Under the pieces are notes generated by a model, which was not told the DNA's origin, did not search any database, and saw only the letters and a list, made by a program, of their open reading frames with translations. A program made the position numbers and the translations under genes. 64,000 nt of DNA. Origin: Anadara kagoshimensis. Its lineage: Eukaryota; Mollusca; Bivalvia; Arcoida; Arcidae. This document shows positions 22,901 to 36,100 of the stretch, piece by piece (position 1 is the stretch's first letter; every line of letters begins with the position of its first letter). The stretch covers positions 41,697,076 to 41,761,075 of the forward strand of contig CM037870.1 in NCBI GenBank assembly GCA_021292105.1. The letters run 5' to 3'.

Positions 22901-25900
22901 GTCTGAACCAGGCTGAATGTTATGGTCTTGAGCATAATATCTCATATTGCTTCAATCCACCCTGCTGGAAATTAAATAGACTTCTTAAGCTACAATATGT
23001 AAATTCATTTTGCCAGGGATAAAATCCAAACAATATTGTATTTATGGGAAATCTGGAATTTAATCTCACCTTTGCAAATGTATCTATCTAACAAATGAGT
23101 CTACAAAATTCTAAGATTTAAGGAACAAATCTGTGATATTACCTGTCGGAAAAATTCTTCTAATAATAGTTCTGTCCAATGTTGATGAAGCCCCCATTCT
23201 TTTGCTGGATGGCTTATGTCAGCACAATGTAAAACTAAGGAAAGTGCTTTTGGTTTATCTATGCTGAAATACACATTAAATTGATATATTTAAATGTTTT
23301 AAACATCCAAGTCATGATTAATCTCACTTATATCATGATGTTACCAGGCGAAGGTGAATTATATAATATGAACTGATAGCAATGTGATCAGATGATATGA
23401 TTCTTTATTTGGTTATGGCCGTTTGGCACTTCACTATCATGTTATTCCATAACTACTTATATCTGTGATCTGTGTATCATCAATATGAAAGACCCTTTGT
23501 CTATTAATGCTGAGAACTTATTCCAAAGTATTGGGTAAGACCAGTGGTCAATTTTGTTTAAAAAACTTCACTTAAAGTAGAACATGATATAGAAAGCTAC
23601 TTATACTGAGATGGCTTGGTCCAAAAACCTTCCACATTAAACAAATAATTTTTTGGAATCATGCACCAAGATTTAATTACACTATAAATAATTTTACAGT
23701 TTAAATAAGTCAAACAATCCTTTTAGCCAAATCGGCTTAGGACTAATTTTTGAGAAATTTATACTGAATGTTTCTATAAGAAAATGCTTTAAATTTCGGA
23801 ATACAATTGTTGTCTACCACAAATTTAAACACTGTTACTTTTAAACATCCAGTCTTAAAAGTATCCATTAATGAGAATCAAACACTGCCTCATTAAACAA
23901 ATTATTCAAAGTTGGTTTTTGGTCAATCAAATTGAAATAGCCTCATTAAATATTGAAATAGACCCAATATTCCAAGACATCATTTACTACTAATCAGGTA
24001 TATATATATAAGTGTCACCAGAAGAATTGGAATTAGACAAAACATCAGTACCAGAATCAGAAGAATCAAAGTACCATGATGTTCTCCAAATTACCATGTG
24101 ATTTACCAAAATGATTTATAATGGATATAAAACAGCATTTTCCCTTAAAAATATAATTATTCTGGAAAAGAAAATTGCGAAATTTTCCACAACCAATTAA
24201 AACAATATTTCTGCATAATGAAACTGATTTTCATTTGGGTCAATGAATGAATGCTGTGTACAGTGTACACTGAAGAAAAAAAACAGATTAAAAATTTATT
24301 TTCTGACAAAAAAAAAAAATAATTTAAATTTAAATCATTACTTTTTAAATACATGTAGACAAATGTGTATTTTACTGCACCAACCGTTACGTCAAATATC
24401 AACCTGACTGTATTGTCTCTGACGATATCACTAACAATTTGCACAACTCGGCCCATTGAAGTGTATGACTAATTAGGGATATAATAATTGAATTTGATTG
24501 CTAGCTAGCATTTATCACATGGTTCTTTGGAGAACTCGTTCATAAGAAAAACCAGTACCAGAATGAGAATCAGACAAAATAATAAGAAGATCCATAAACA
24601 ATGTAATAATAAAATCCAACATAAAATTGAATATACATAAATTACAAAAAACCAAACTGTGAACAAAATTGTTTCATAAGTTGTAAATTTATCTAACATT
24701 GATATTATGTTGTCCTTACGTCAAAAACGCTTCAATCATTTCCCTGGAAAGAAGAAAGTTAAGTGATTGCAAATAAGTGGCATTGTTCATTAAGGTTCAA
24801 CCATACTTTTCAGGGTATTTAAACACAGTAAAACCTTGATTAATTTCCCCAGTGAAATTTTGGCATTATAAGAGTTTCATGATAATTGAAGGATATGCTA
24901 AAATACTTCATTTAATAGAGGTTGCCCCATTAACTATACATTGGATGATATTTGAAGAAGTGTACAGTTGGGGTATGACAATAGCTCCTTTGCACTTCAT
25001 ACAAGTGAGTTAAAATGTAATAACCTAGATTTAGTGCCACAATTTCTCAACCAAATTCTGGAATTTTGGTACTATTATATCAATGGAGATGAATACAGAG
25101 AGATACAAGAAACATGGATTTTAGAACTTTCATAACATGTAACAAGGCCATTTTAATACAGTTCTATTGCAATTAAGATAATACCATTATTTAAATATTA
25201 CTGGATGTGAAATAGAATTTCTAACTGATTTATGGGTAATTATTTTTCCAGTATTTTAACTTTTTATCAGTTATGTTAGTATGCTACACATTTTGTAAAA
25301 AAAGTTTAATTTATTAACAATGATCAAATTTTAAAATAAATTAAATTACATTTTTTTTTATAAATTAAAATAATTAGCTATCCAGATCTAAATTTAAGTT
25401 TCAAAAAGTTGAATTAGCAACACAATAAAATAAAAAATATGTACTTCACCCAATTCATTTTGTTTTATGTTACATAGTTTTATAATACATATACATCTAT
25501 GGTGAAAACATGCTTTTAATCAACATTTACTGAAATGGCAAAAAATTCAAATAATATTGCACTTCACTATGAATTGTTTGCAATTCTGGAAAAAAAAATC
25601 CATGTCAATTTGAGACAACAACTACAATAAGCCATTTAACATAGGAATACAACAAAGCAAATTTCTATCCTAGTCTATGTGAACTATTTTGGTCTATTAC
25701 TATAAGCAGTTAAAATGCTAACATAAAATATACAGGTATATAAAGACTTACTTTTCTGGCATACTAAGTAAATTCTTCATATTCTTTATTTGTTGAAAAT
25801 GGAAAGACATATCAGTTGCTAAAACCATATCTATCACAAGTGCTCGGAATTCCCTGAAAAAATGGAGATTAAAAAAGTTAACAATTCATTTTGCCCAACC

Positions 25901-27733
25901 TGGAAGGTATGGCATATCAGTACCTCTGCCACCCTTCAAAGTGATGATACATAGTCTAAATCTGGTAAAAAAAAAATATTTGATGCAAATATTTTTTAGA
26001 CTTCGTGAATGACTGATAGATTTTACTTAACATTCATACTAACTGTACAAAATAACTGGACAATTTGAAACCCAATATATCTGTTAATACAGTAGATTCA
26101 ACTTAATTGAATATTGGTTAATTGCAAAAATTTTCTCTGCATGTATATTGCTTTTTGGAGGTATTGGGCCATTTATAGTTCTAGGAAACTTTATGACTAA
26201 TGATTTTAGGGGATAATAAAAAAATATATCAGAAAAATGGTGACAATTTGTTTGATAATTTAGTCCATTGAAACAAGTTGACCAAACAGTCCAAGACTTA
26301 TGTGTCTTCTAAACTATACAAAAGTTGGTATTATTAAGATACCTGTATTCTTCACGACTGAGATTACTTAATATATTGTGTTCCTCTTGCTTCAAAAGAC
26401 GAAATGAGGCACTAATGTGGTGGTTTTCTAGAACGGCTCTGTCATTATATAACAAAGCAACTTCGGACCTACAAGTACAGAAATGTTAGAATAGTTTAAA
26501 ACATGTCAATATTGTAAATACTTTGTCAAAAAAAGTTCTTTAAAAACAATGCAATTACAATTAGACTACAGCAGGTACATAAACATGATAAAGGCTGGGT
26601 CTGACCAAAATTTGAAAATAGGTAGTGACTGTTCTTTCACCATGCAAGCATTCTGAATTCAGAAATCAAAGTCATAGGTCCTTCAGAAGAGAACTTAAAA
26701 ACTGAACCCACATGTCATGGCAGGTGTTGAATGCTCCATAAACCTTCCTTCACATTGTCCTGAGCATACTATAATGTAAAACTTTTTGAAATTTCACCAA
26801 TAGCTGGTGGCACCCAAATATAAATGAAATATGTTCTTGACTCGGGCATAAAACCCAATTCAGGCAATCACTCAAAATTAGGTGCACTTTACTAACCCCC
26901 AATAACATTATGTACTGATTAAAGAGTTTATTGAAGATAATACAATTAATGTCTAGTTCTTATTTTATCCAATATGTCTTTTTCTCTGATTACTCTATTT
27001 TATTCTGCCTCTTGGAAACTATGAGAACATAAAGTTAAAAAAAATAAATCAGGTCATTGGGTCAATTCACAAAATTACTTAGTAGACCTTTTCAAAATCC
27101 ATTTTGTCTGCAGGCATTACCGAGGTATTATTCTAAAGAGAAGTGAGCAAATTTTTATTATCTAAGCAGGTTTGACATTTAAGCTGCTTAAAAGCATAAC
27201 AAGCCTAGCTCAAACTCCAGCCCTGACTAATGGTACAGAAATTAGATACCTTTATTATAAAGTAAATGACAATAGCTGACAGTGAATAGCAAGAGCTATT
27301 TAGATGGACTAATGCCATGATGGTATTCAGTGAATCGGTATTATCATAAAAGCAGTCTACAGTGGCCAGAGATTAGGGTTAATAAACATTGATTCACAGT
27401 AATATATCAGGACTAATCAATTTAACCCTCTGTCATATACACAGGAATTATAAGCTTCCATATCAGTGTGTCAATACTATTATTATGCTCATATCTCCGA
27501 CACCATCTTGTTTTTACTCACTTTCTGATTCCTCATAAAATATTTGACATAATATTGAAATATTGTAACCTTGGTTGTCAGAAACTGAAGATGTCATTTA
27601 TTCAAACCGTAAAGAGAGTATTAACCAATTTATATTAGATGACAAAATAGGGTGATTTTCTCCCATGATCAGCCATGAAAGATAAGGAAATCTTGCTTGC
27701 GAGGTACCTATGGGAGATATTTCTATCTTATAT

Positions 27734-27782
<49 letters not shown>

Positions 27783-28863
27783 AAAGTGGCACCAGAACCT
27801 CTCTTTGTTCATCCTACATAAATGTGACATCATAATCAAAAGACAATTATATATATTGTCATCTTGTGGGGGAAATGAGATGACGGCTGACCTCGAAAAT
27901 TCAGAAGTTTCAATGTGTTTTAAAATTATAATATAAATAATATCTGACTGTTTTTTAGTTTATTACTTTTGCAAAACCAAATTTATAAATAGTCTTTGGG
28001 ATGGTCATGTTTATAATTAGGTACATAGAATGTGGAATGAAAAAGCAAGATAGCAAAAATGGCACAGATGTCTAAGTAGATCATATTTGAAGCCAAAAAT
28101 TGTCATTAAAATGGTCTAGTATCATTTAAAAGAGAAAAAGTGTTAAAATTTACGACACATGAATGGACAGACTGACCAATGGTCAGTCCTTATTCTGTTC
28201 TCTAATACACAGACATTTCCTGTAACCCTATAAGCCAGTCTTAATTTGTGACTCAACATTATCCCATTATGTTTCAATAAATCAATGTAAACATTTACTT
28301 TATACACCAATCATACCAGCAGTTAGATTCTATTAGTGGCTGTCCAGTACAGGAAGTATCTAAATTGCTATAGATATCCAAAATGGAAAGGATTTTATAC
28401 TCTGATTTCCTCAAGTAATAGGACACTAGCAATGTCCCACATTATCTGTCATTGTATTTATGTGTATCTCTTACTTACAATGATTTAAGAATTAAATGCA
28501 TTCTATATGATGACATTCCATTGCTTTTTATGAATGGCAGAAACAATAGTTCAACCAAACATCCCCAAATACTGTTAAGATGAAAGATACTTTACGAGTA
28601 AGGTGAAATTCTACAACATCCAGATCATGGTTCCAAGATTTGTTTTACAATCACACACTCTATATATATATATATATATTACACTAAAAAGTAAACAGTC
28701 TTGAACTATGTTGCATTTAAAAATGACTATAACCAAAAAATAAAAGTTCAATTCTTATCAATGTCACACTTTTCAGAAAAGACTTGTATGCCAAAACGAA
28801 GACAATCTTATATCCCAAAAGTAAACTGACTAAAGACATACAACTGGCAGACCAAAGACACCT

Positions 28864-28915
<52 letters not shown>

Positions 28916-31900
28916 AGTATTTGCCATAACTATTTTTCTTACCCTGTCATGATGTGAAAATTGTTTGTTGAACCTGTGTGTTCAAAGTCATGTATTAAAG
29001 CTGCTATTAAAGTTGCAAAAACTTCTAGATCTGTTAACCAGTGCTAAAAAAAAAATTATTATTGAAACATAATTAAAGATTTGTCTTAATAAAAAATAAC
29101 TAAGGGACATAATTACGATTAAATACCCGATATAAAGGGACAGAGCATGAGATCTCACAATGATGTCAATGCTCTTTACAATCTTGCAAATTCATTGGCA
29201 ATGATCATTTTACGGTGTATTTTGTTCATAAAAATATTTATTTATTCTATCATTTCCTATCACTCATGAAGTAAATAAAAGCAGAAAAATTTAAATACAC
29301 AATAGTTTGAAATATGTAATAACAAGAAATAAAAACCTTTCTTAGGTAAATATTGGATCACTGCTCTTTGAATGATTTTGTTCATTTTTGCAAAAGTTGC
29401 TTGCCCTGTTGTACTTTACTTCCTAGTCAATATAAACTGACCAAATGATACCAGTCTTTGGGTACATAGTATTCAGCAGTCAGGGAATAGGCCTGAATTA
29501 GGTTACGGATACTAACCTCCTTTAATGCAAGGCTCACAACATATCAATCAGCCATCTTTAGTTACTGAATGCCATACAATAAAATACATCTAACTCTGAT
29601 TTTGAGGTCTCTGTGTTATTACATTTAAAAGAATATCCATGAAAAAGCCGTTAGACCTAAATACTGACCTCAAGTTGCCCTTGGTATTCAAGAAAAGAAC
29701 ACTGGATATTACCAAATTAAATGTTTAACTAGAATACTTACTGCCAATTTACTTTGTGACAATACATAATGTACAGTTTGAGCAACATCAGCACCGTGAC
29801 ATAGGTTGTGATAAGGATTCTTGTACTTGCTATATCCTGTCTCTAACGCCAATAGAAAGTTCTCCAACTGACTACTACTTATTTTATATTTAGTTATAAG
29901 GTCATATTTTTGTAAAAGTTCATAGCCCACAAATTTAAGTGCATGTCCATCTGCGGCTGTATTTACAGCAAAAACATCAAATGACCAATCATCTAGATGC
30001 TGAAAAGAAAAAAAAACAATATACACTTTTTTGTCATGAATAAAAATAATGTATGATTAATTTGAAACAGATTATGTATTACGGTATTTGTTTTGAAATT
30101 TTTTTTTTAAAACGAACAAATGTATTACAAAATGCTCTACTGACTGAGCTACCCAGTCACCTATCAAGTCTGGTCCGCCATATTCCTCCCTCTTCCTTTT
30201 TTTAATCAACTACCTTAAATCACAACCACCAGATTTCAACCTGGGACCAACCTGTCGATCAGCCACTTCACTTTCCAGGTTTGAAAAGCCCCCAAATATA
30301 AGCCAGGATCTCTCAATACTAGCTGCTCTACTGACTGAGCTACCTCATCACCTATTGAGTCTGGTTAGTCACAAGTATACAAGTACTACTATTTTCCTTG
30401 TATCTTACTGTTATTGTTTATATACCAGTAACCAATTTTTCCGTAGCTATCTAAAATGGACATTGCAGTATGTACAAACTGTACAAACCACACTGGGATT
30501 GTAGGATGAACTATGTCTTACAGACTTTGACATAATAATTTGTCTACAATGTTCCCTAGTGAAAACTTCACATACAAGGAATAAGCTGTATCAAAATTAA
30601 CTGTGTTTGATTGTGGCTACAACAACTAGCAAAGCCACTCGCATATTAAGGATATTTTGTATTATTCGGTGTATATAATATATACTGGCATATTTCTTCA
30701 ATGATATGTATTGCTCATGTTGTTCAAAACTCTTAGCTTCATGAACAGTGAAAATTCAGAATGTTAATGTCATTACTTTTCTTTGTACACTGTACTAATA
30801 CGTCAAGGTACTGTTAAATTGCTTCTGTCTGATACCATTACTTTTTACAGAATATATACACATTTACACAAACCAACAATTTGAACAAGTCACTCAATCT
30901 CAGTAAGCTAACACAGCTTTGAAAAAACTGGCCTCAGGTTGTTAGAATTTTCAATATGTCACTATTTTCATTTACTCATAACCAAATTTGAAATTTATCT
31001 CCCTTGTGTTGACCTTTACTGGTTGTCTTCAAACCAATATAATGGCCGAGTTGTGACGTTGTGGGGCTATTATGTACCAGTGAAGTAGTACAAAGACAAG
31101 AAACACTTGTACAAACACATACACTTAATGAACTTACAGTGTACAATTTATTTAATTGTTTATTGTATGGAATATTGCTGAACAATTGCCAATGTGACAT
31201 TGTGAAACTCAAGTGCATAAAGTAATGACAACAAAGATAATGTAATCTTTTCTGTAGATTATCAATTATGGTACTAGTATTATGAATATGCAAAAGGCAA
31301 CCACTGTTGAGTGGACAGTGGTACCTGGAGCAGACCTTTACCTTTAATAATAAAAGTACATGTGGAGGAACATGTAACCCAGCTGAACTTGACAGTCTTC
31401 TGTAAATTCTGAAATATAAAAAACAGCATGAATAAAGTTATAATTACTGCAAGAGTGTATGTCTATGTGTGATTATGTACACAGCTACAAATATAGTAAG
31501 ATGACATCAATATCTGGTATTTTATTTATCCCCTGGCAGCTGTGTTACCCGTGGATTGAAGATATAGGTCACTGAATTCAGTGCAAAAAGTTAATTCAGT
31601 TAATTAAGATCCCCTGCTAGTTGGCACTATTGTGATTTGCACTTATGTTCAAAGAGACATAACTCCCAGAAAAATGGACAAACTAACTAGGGTTAATGAT
31701 AGGTGCATCTCCTATCAGTGTTGATGCTTTGATTTTGGATAATTAATAGTATCAACAAGTGTATTGACAGAAAGAAGGGTAGAGTTTCGAATTCAATATC
31801 CCCCTCTCTCTTTGAAATGGGGATAATAACTATAAGTGACTAAATTCAAGCTAAAAGTAGGTCTTCAGAGAACTATTGGTCTTATCTATCTTATTATAAC

Positions 31901-33102
31901 TAAAAGACCAAGAAAATCAAAAGATTTCAGATTGAAGTTAATAAAGGAATGATTGTAAACCATAAGCCCTGAACCATTACTTACAGCTTTTACCTTTACT
32001 TAAAGCGCGTAGTTTATAATATTACAATGCCTGTAGAAAGCCCCGATATAAAACAATACCTGTCAACCATAATCCCTGCCCTTATTGCATGTGCTACACT
32101 TCTGAACTTTGGCTTTTCTTCTCCCCTACGTTTTATGTTGCTCATTGACCGAGTAAATGTTAGGGCTAGCCAATCCCGCACTTCACTGGGTACTGCATCA
32201 GGTTCCACTTCACTGAGCTCATCATCTTCATCACAGAGGCGCCTAAAATTAGAATTTATCAGAACATAAATAAAAGAGATCATCTCATCACAGGTGGCAC
32301 CTAAGATTAGAGTTTACCAGAATATAAATAAAAGAGTTCAGAGTATAAACTGTTTTGAACACACCAATCACATGTTTGAAGTATAAAGTTCTAAAATACT
32401 TAAAGACAAGAATCCAAAGCTCCAATAATTATTAAAGAAAAGTGTGGGGAATTAATTACATCACACTCCAGAACAGAATAACTTTGAATAGTGCTTTAAT
32501 ACTGATAAAATACAAATTACAAATTATGTTTAGCAACCCTAGAAATATATGCTTTCACAAAAAAAAACATGGATCAACTGTAAATTTTAAAACTGGATGA
32601 TGATTTAGCAGACAACATATTTTGGTGTTTTATGTTGTGCTATTATAAATTAAAATTTTTATACATCAAATCTCCTGCATGAATCTTGGAAATTTGGAAA
32701 ATTTGCATGATAAAATGGTCACTGAAAGAAATGGAAAAAAAAATAATCAATCAAAATAACAATGACTAAATGTGCCAAAATTGAAGATCAAATAAATCAT
32801 CTTGTGGTTGTGGATAATATATAAATAAATAAATAATGATATGGATATGTGGGTTTCTTTTTCATGCATGGTTTAAAATAACATTAGTATGTACACATTA
32901 CATGAACAATCTCTAAGATTATTATTATTTGCTGTTTTGCAAATGGACATTTTAATAGCCAAACTTACAAAGTCATAAAATCATAAAGTGCTTTTTTACA
33001 GATAGATCTACATCATTAATTTACATGCTGCCATTCCTTAAGACTAATTGTTGGAATTTTCATTTCCAAAACTATTTAACATTTTACTGTTATATCATCA
33101 AA

Positions 33103-33147
<45 letters not shown>

Positions 33148-36100
33148 ACATAATTTTTAAAATAGCTGGCAGAATAGGTGTGTATGTTTATGTCTTTTAG
33201 AATTGCGTTCACAAGTAGATTTGTTCAAAACAGATAAATCAATTGGTGATTACATTTTTAAATCAATTGGTGATTACATTTTTTTTTAAATGTTCACAAA
33301 ACCAGTTCATAAGTACTAGAACATGTAGAAGGGATCTCTTCATCCTAAAACAAATCATGCAAATAAAATTTTGTGTGTACTGTGTGTTGAGTGTACTCTT
33401 TGGTTGCTCCAATCATAACAATCTGACCCAGATAAATCTGTCAGTCACAGGTGTAGAAGGCTCTTAAGTTATTATTAATCTTCAAGAGAAAAAAAAAACT
33501 AATTAATCAGAAATATCATCTTTCCCACATCTAAAACCAGAATATATTTACTTTTTATATATAATATTGATAAAAACAGACCTCTAATGACAGCCAGCAT
33601 GCCAATACGAGACGGAAATGATGAAAATTTCCCTGGACTAATTCTAACACGTCAATCTCATATCAGAGTGTTACCTTGTAAAGCCAACTTTGGCAAAAAT
33701 CAATTCCGTATTTTCATACATCTTAATCTTAATGAAAAAATGTTACTTGTAATACAGAATAAGTTCAATCAGCTTCATAATACAAACAATGTGTCAAAAT
33801 ATCACAGACCTTTGAGAGGCCAATAAAAAGTTACAAGTGTATGGTGATTCTAAAAACCTTTCTTTTTCAGACTTATTTCAGTCTTACCAACACAGCAACA
33901 GTGTTTGATTTATGAATAGAACAAATGGGGTTCATTTTTTAAATGATTGATTGAATGAGGTTAACATCCCAGTCAAAAATGTTTCAATTACCAGTATAGT
34001 GAAAGGTAAAAATTTTAAACTTTACAGTGTGCTCATTGTAACTCGGGGCCAATGTGCAGGAAAGGTTCTTCAGCATGTCATGCCTACCATTACAGGGGGT
34101 ATCACTTTTTATGGTCTTTTTCAAAGAACTTCGAGACTTTCATTTCTAAATACTAAATGCTTGGCGAAAGAACAGTCATTGACTACCTATTTCTAGTCTT
34201 GGTCAGATATACCCGAAAAGACTCGAACCCTGACATCCCACATACGTGTGTACTCATGAGCTACACTAGTGTTATGTCATGAAAAAGCCAACTGAGGCAA
34301 AAAATAAGAAAGATAAAAAGTCCCCAATCTACTCAATATATCTGATAAACTATTTAATCCAGTGATTTTGTTAAGATTTTTTGAAAACTACATTCTGTCT
34401 TCAAAATTAGGAAAATTGAAGTTCTATCAAATTGCATTATGATATGCTGGCAATAGCTAGTATCTTCATTGCAAAGGCACTATATTGTGGTACTATCTGA
34501 TATTCTTTAGTTAAGGACAACTAGATTAAATTTTTCAGTGCATCACTGTTGTTTTAGAGAATTTAAGGGGGAAAATTGGGAAATTTTAGTAATTTCCCCA
34601 GGGGGAAACTTAACCTTTATTCAGTATTAATTTTTAGCAATCAAAATCACTGTTATCTATTATTATTTTCCTTGTGATAGCCAGAAAAAGGTGTTACCAG
34701 AAACATGGAAATTATTTGTTCAGCCTAACCTATAATACTATTTGATTATAATGAGAAGACACAGAAAATGTCAGAAATATCTATTAGTATTGACAAATTT
34801 GTCTGGTGGGAAAAAAGAAGCTAAACATGTTACAGTCTAAATGACCTTACTGAACTGTTTATATTAATTCAATTTTCATAAAAGTACTTTTAATCTGTAA
34901 AGCATCAAGATAGTAAATAAAACGACTCCTGGGTTTAAGTCCACTGAATTTTCCCCTTTCCTTTGAAGGGATCAGATGATCACAACAATAGCTGGGATTC
35001 TCCAATGTAGTACATGATAATGGCTACTTTTGTTTCCATTATTAATGGAAAACATTTCGTCACAATTTACTGAAATTACACTTTGAACAGATGAAAACTT
35101 CCAATTATCATTACAATTCCATATTGTGCCATGCAGACATTAAGAGATAGGTATCCGAGGTATCTAATGCTGTCAACCACCTAGGTGACTGTATATTCCA
35201 AGCGATTGCTTTCAGATAAAGCACCATTGTCTTTGGTTTGGGCTTGATTAGCTGATGTGTCAGTGTCAGTATGATGGCAGCATGATGTAACTAACTGATT
35301 TGCAACACTGAGAGCATAAGTGTGTGTTTTAATATAAATATATAAAAATTCCTCATTTATGTTTTTATATTTAACTGAATGGTTTTGACAATTGCTAAAA
35401 CTGTCAATGTGCCATATAACATGACCAGTAAGTTCTAGGTGACCAAAAGTCACCATGACTTCTATACGTCAACAATTCTCATTTTATCCTGGGATTTTAA
35501 ACAAAACAAGCGCCCTAACAACAATGTTCTAGTACATGCTTTTTCCTCTAATGAACTTCTATCCAACTATGATTCTGAATTGGCATAATTAATCTTTATT
35601 TTATGATATAAATACTTGATGTATGATATAATATTTCATATTAGTTATAATCTAGATCTCATTCATCATGTCACACTGTTTCCTATCATAAATAAATCAC
35701 TGGCATTAAAGAAATGCCCACAATCAAGGAAAGTGTAATAGTTAACAATCATGGGCATAAAAAAGTCTGTATAAATAGCTGGTTATTTTAAAAAAATTTA
35801 ATTGAACTTATATGAGTGTTTTGGGATTCACACACAAAGCATTTTGTAAATTTATATAGTCTATTATAGGGTACAATTTTGAAGCTAAAATGGTAAAATC
35901 TGGAATCCAGATGAATTAAAAACTTTGGGGTCAGCTTTACTAAAAACAGGTTCAGCTGAGAAATCAGAAACACCTTTTTTGTTTAGTCTAATCTGAATCA
36001 ATGTCACAGACAGTTAAAAATGATTGCAGAAACAGAAAAAAATTAATTTTGTAAAATACATTTCCTCCTATGTGTATACATATAAGTAAGATGTATTTCT

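Larger units (their letters stand above)
22106..25751 (-). other. PDE1 introns between 22.1 and 25.8 kb
   Basis: Introns 22,106-22,486, 22,569-23,142, 23,264-24,719 and 24,744-25,751. AT-rich. SINE-body remnants (TTGACAACCTTGATATAAGT) occur near 22,340, and a CAGTAAAACCTTG transposon-end motif near 24,826. Nothing else recognised. Confidence 0.5.
26469..28942 (-). other. PDE1 intron, SINE remnant and microsatellites
   Basis: 2.5-kb intron. A SINE body remnant with ATAGCTGGTGGCACCCAAAT and CTTGACTCGGGCATAAAACC sits at about 26,690-26,880. A (GT)n tract is at 27,734-27,779, (TA)n at 28,661-28,679 and (GA)n at 28,867-28,912. Open frames across the (GT)n tract are artefacts. Confidence 0.65.

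Noticed and set aside
27598-27936. Short proteins over (GT)n
   Set aside because: Runs of Thr-His or Cys-Val from a dinucleotide repeat inside a PDE1 intron.
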